Positions 6,061 to 7,667 of a DNA stretch of 7,667 nt are shown here, piece by piece (within the stretch, counting starts at the first letter, position 1; every line of letters begins with the position of its first letter). The position numbers and the translations under genes are program-made. Under the pieces are notes generated by a model that made no database searches, had not been told where the DNA came from, and was given only the letters and a program-made list of their open reading frames with translations. This stretch comes from Massilia sp. (GTDB lineage Bacteria; Pseudomonadota; Gammaproteobacteria; Burkholderiales; Burkholderiaceae_D): the NCBI GenBank assembly GCA_003520365.1, contig DOUW01000303.1, forward strand, positions 4,590 to 12,256. Reading direction: 5' to 3'.

Positions 6061-6963
6061 TTATTTGAGTTTGCCGTCGTGCGACGGGTATTCGTGCCAG
6101 TGCAGCTTTGCGCGCAGGGTGTGGTAGTAGCTCCAGCCTTCCGGATGCAGGAAGGTGATGCTGTTGGGCGAGCGCGAGATGACGATCTCGTCGCCGTGCT
6201 GCAGGCTGGCGAAAGTCTGCATGTCGAAGTTCACGGAGATGTCGCGGCCCGAGACGATCTCGACCACGATCTCGCTGGTGTCGGGCACGGCGATCGGGCG
6301 GTTCGAGAGCGCGTGCGGCGCGATCGGCACCAGCACGATGCCCTGCAGGCTCGGGTGCAGCAGCGGGCCGCCGGCCGACAAGGCGTAGGCCGTGGAGCCG
6401 GTCGGCGTCGAGACGATCAGGCCGTCCGAACGCTGGTTGTACATAAACTGGCCGTCGACGGCGACGCGCAGTTCCGCCATGCCGGCGCCGCTGCCGCGCG
6501 CCACCACGACATCGTTCACGGCCACGCCGCAATAGATCATTTCGCCGCCGCGCATGACCCGGCCTTCGAGCAGGGTGCGCTTCTCGGACGTGGCCTTGCC
6601 CTGCAGGATTTCGCCCAGCGCCGGCAGCATGCGGTCGACTGGGATGTCGGTGATGAAGCCGAGCCGGCCGAGGTTGATGCCGATGAGCGGAATGTCGTAC
6701 TTGGCGAGCTGGCGCGCGATGCCGAGCATGGTGCCGTCGCCGCCCATGACGACCGCGAGGTCGGCCTGTTCGCCGATGTCGGCCACGCTCATCGGCTCGA
6801 CGCCGGGCATGCCGAGGTGGGCGGCCGTGTCGGCCTCGAACACGACGCGGTAGCCCGAGCCTTGCAGGAAGCCCAGGATGCGCGACACCGGCTCTTCGAT
6901 GCCGGCCGTGTTCTGCCGCACGACAAGCGCGATGATTTGTTGCGGGTCAGGCGTAGAGGGCAT
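6061..6963 (-). CDS. nadK: NAD kinase (ATP-NAD kinase)
   Basis: NAD kinase phosphorylates NAD+ to NADP+ with ATP in the cytoplasm and sets the NADP(H) pool for biosynthesis and antioxidant defence. The 300-residue protein has the hallmark GGDGT motif (74-78, in [10 protein letters not shown]), [11 protein letters not shown] (97-107), the NAD-contacting ND pair (150-151), and the glycine-rich [20 protein letters not shown] (181-200). The C-terminal beta-rich part contains [21 protein letters not shown]. Length and motif order are normal. The ATG at 6963 is preceded only by a weak GAGAAA-type ribosome site. An out-of-frame ATG (at 6978) lies just upstream in the leader. It is the first gene of a nadK-recN operon behind an SOS-box promoter, so its synthesis should rise after DNA damage. 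Confidence 0.98.
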   Translation of the reverse strand: MPSTPDPQQIIALVVRQNTAGIEEPVSRILGFLQGSGYRVVFEADTAAHLGMPGVEPMSVADIGEQADLAVVMGGDGTMLGIARQLAKYDIPLIGINLGRLGFITDIPVDRMLPALGEILQGKATSEKRTLLEGRVMRGGEMIYCGVAVNDVVVARGSGAGMAELRVAVDGQFMYNQRSDGLIVSTPTGSTAYALSAGGPLLHPSLQGIVLVPIAPHALSNRPIAVPDTSEIVVEIVSGRDISVNFDMQTFASLQHGDEIVISRSPNSITFLHPEGWSYYHTLRAKLHWHEYPSHDGKLK

Positions 6964-7043
6964 AGGTTTCTCGGCATCGATAGGAAAACACGCTGCGAGA
7001 TTAACCGATAATCCCTGCGCCTGCTACCCGGCCGCACATCGAA

Positions 7044-7063
7044 CACTGTACAAAAGCACAGTA
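7044..7063 (-). promoter_or_regulatory. LexA-binding SOS box of the nadK-recN operon
   Basis: The core CTGT-N8-ACAG (7046-7061) is a perfect match to the LexA half-sites of E. coli and most proteobacteria. On the minus strand the flanks give TACTGT...ACAGTG, one base short of the symmetric TACTGT...ACAGTA, with a T-rich centre (GCTTTTGT). It overlaps the -10 box and lies over the predicted start of transcription, the classic position for repression. It is about 80 bases before the nadK ATG. Confidence 0.85.
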
Positions 7064-7089
7064 TAGATGCGCAGGGGCCGGAAGGGCAA
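7060..7089 (-). promoter_or_regulatory. Sigma-70 promoter of nadK-recN
   Basis: On the minus strand TTGCCC (7084-7089) is followed after 18 bases by TATACT (7060-7065), a five-of-six match to the -10 consensus. Transcription should begin near 7053, giving a leader of about 90 bases. The -10 box shares bases with the SOS box. The -35 box lies two bases beyond the stop codon of the upstream DUF3667-like gene. Confidence 0.65.
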
Positions 7090-7091
7090 GA

Positions 7092-7667
7092 TCAGCCCAT
7101 CATTGCCATGCCCGCGGCGAGCAGGGCCGCGAACAGGATGCACAGCGAGTGCGCCGTCATCAGGACCATCCAGCGCAGGGCGGTGACGAGGCGGCTGCCG
7201 CCATAGACCTTGCGCATGGCGGTCGGCAAGTAGAACACCAGCCACAGGAACAGCGCCGGCCCCACCAGCGGCACGCCTTCGGGCAGGATCATCATGAGGC
7301 TCAGGCAGAGGAAGGCGAAGGCGTTGCTGTGCAGGGCGAACAGGACGTGTTCGCCATAGCGCCGCCCCGACCCCAGGTAGAGCAGCTTGAGCAAGGCCGC
7401 GAACACCGGCATCAGGGCGAAGATCGCATACGGCGCATAACTGAAGAAGGCGCGCTTGAGCGCGGTGTTGCGCTCGGCCCTGGGCAGCTCGCTGAAATAC
7501 GCGACCTTCGCGCCCAGCGCCGGGTGCATCTTCTCGACCAGGTTGCGTGCCTTGCGGGCATCGCCGTCGAACTCGATCAATCCGGGTTCTTCTTTCTTCC
7601 TGTTGCTGGCGGCCACCGGCGGCGGCGGCGCCGGCTTGTTCGCGGCTGCCGGCGCCGGCGCCACCGC
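7092..7667 (-). CDS. DUF3667-like multi-pass membrane protein, N-terminus beyond window edge
   Basis: The frame runs open to the end of the window, so the gene is cut. A GTG at 7664 could be read as a start, but it has no visible ribosome site and lies in a Pro/Ala-rich stretch, so I take it as an internal valine. The visible 191 residues begin with this low-complexity linker (APAPAAANKPAPPPPVAA), then a charged soluble segment with EPGLIEFDGDARKARNLVEK. Four hydrophobic segments follow: YAPYAIFALMPVFAALLKLL, VLFALHSNAFAFLCLSLMM, a Pro/Leu-rich one ending LFLWLVFYLPTAM, and a C-terminal one ending ILFAALLAAGMAMMG. The RRYGEHVLFALHSNAF motif resembles the conserved core of DUF3667 proteins, whose N-terminus usually carries a zinc ribbon; that part would lie outside. 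Function is unknown. The nadK promoter starts directly after its stop, and no terminator separates them. Confidence 0.75.
   Translation of the reverse strand, partial: AVAPAPAAANKPAPPPPVAASNRKKEEPGLIEFDGDARKARNLVEKMHPALGAKVAYFSELPRAERNTALKRAFFSYAPYAIFALMPVFAALLKLLYLGSGRRYGEHVLFALHSNAFAFLCLSLMMILPEGVPLVGPALFLWLVFYLPTAMRKVYGGSRLVTALRWMVLMTAHSLCILFAALLAAGMAMMG

Noticed and set aside
6035..6532. N-terminal extension of recN to 6532
   Set aside because: The extra part is nadK read in another frame; the RecN family start at 6034 has its own ribosome site.
5048..7011. Long plus-strand frames opposite recN and nadK (310-359 codons)
   Set aside because: Mirror images of G+C-rich coding sequence; RecN and NAD kinase on the minus strand account for the region completely.
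7662..7664. GTG at 7664 as the true start of the DUF3667-like gene
   Set aside because: The frame stays open to the window edge, the residue lies in an Ala/Pro-rich linker, and no ribosome site can be seen.

Overview
The window is high-GC bacterial chromosome. It looks like a betaproteobacterium of the order Burkholderiales, most likely Oxalobacteraceae (Massilia/Duganella-like). That is an inference from the proteins (GrpE, ferrochelatase, Ohr, NAD kinase, RecN), from the usual Burkholderiales linkage of recN-nadK with hemH-grpE-dnaK, and from a GTGGGC/GCCCAC hairpin of a kind I associate with that group. No mobile element, CRISPR array, tRNA or rRNA is visible. Most of the window is housekeeping, and the interest lies in its regulatory DNA and one unusual membrane protein gene.

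Layout. Positions 1-1263 hold a minus-strand heat-shock block: grpE followed by dnaK (first 171 codons only). Each gene has its own textbook sigma-32 promoter, CTTGAAA-N13/14-CCCCATAT, at 1236-1263 and 556-584. Positions 1264-1689 have no large gene. They hold a possible 26-codon membrane microprotein on the plus strand, a short direct repeat and a strong REP-like hairpin. Positions 1690-2793 are hemH (ferrochelatase, minus strand) with a TATAAT box just upstream. Positions 3009-3437 are ohr (organic hydroperoxide reductase, minus strand). A 215-base divergent intergenic region with two dyads separates ohr from a plus-strand gene (3653-4282) for a small stand-alone YidC/Oxa1-type insertase.

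That gene converges on recN (4370-6034). RecN is the downstream gene of a minus-strand nadK-recN pair (nadK 6061-6963, gap 26 bases). Upstream of nadK a TTGCCC-N18-TATACT promoter is overlapped by a perfect CTGT-N8-ACAG LexA (SOS) box. Both NAD kinase and the RecN repair ATPase therefore look damage-inducible from one promoter. The window ends inside a minus-strand gene for a multi-pass membrane protein resembling DUF3667 (7092 to the edge; its N-terminus lies outside).

How the genes fit together: several serve stress responses. DnaK/GrpE handle protein misfolding under sigma-32, Ohr handles organic peroxides, RecN handles double-strand breaks under LexA, and NAD kinase supplies NADP(H) for reductive defence. 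HemH completes haem synthesis. The heat-shock repressor gene hrcA, usually found between nadK and hemH in this group, is absent here and no CIRCE element was seen, so this locus appears rearranged.
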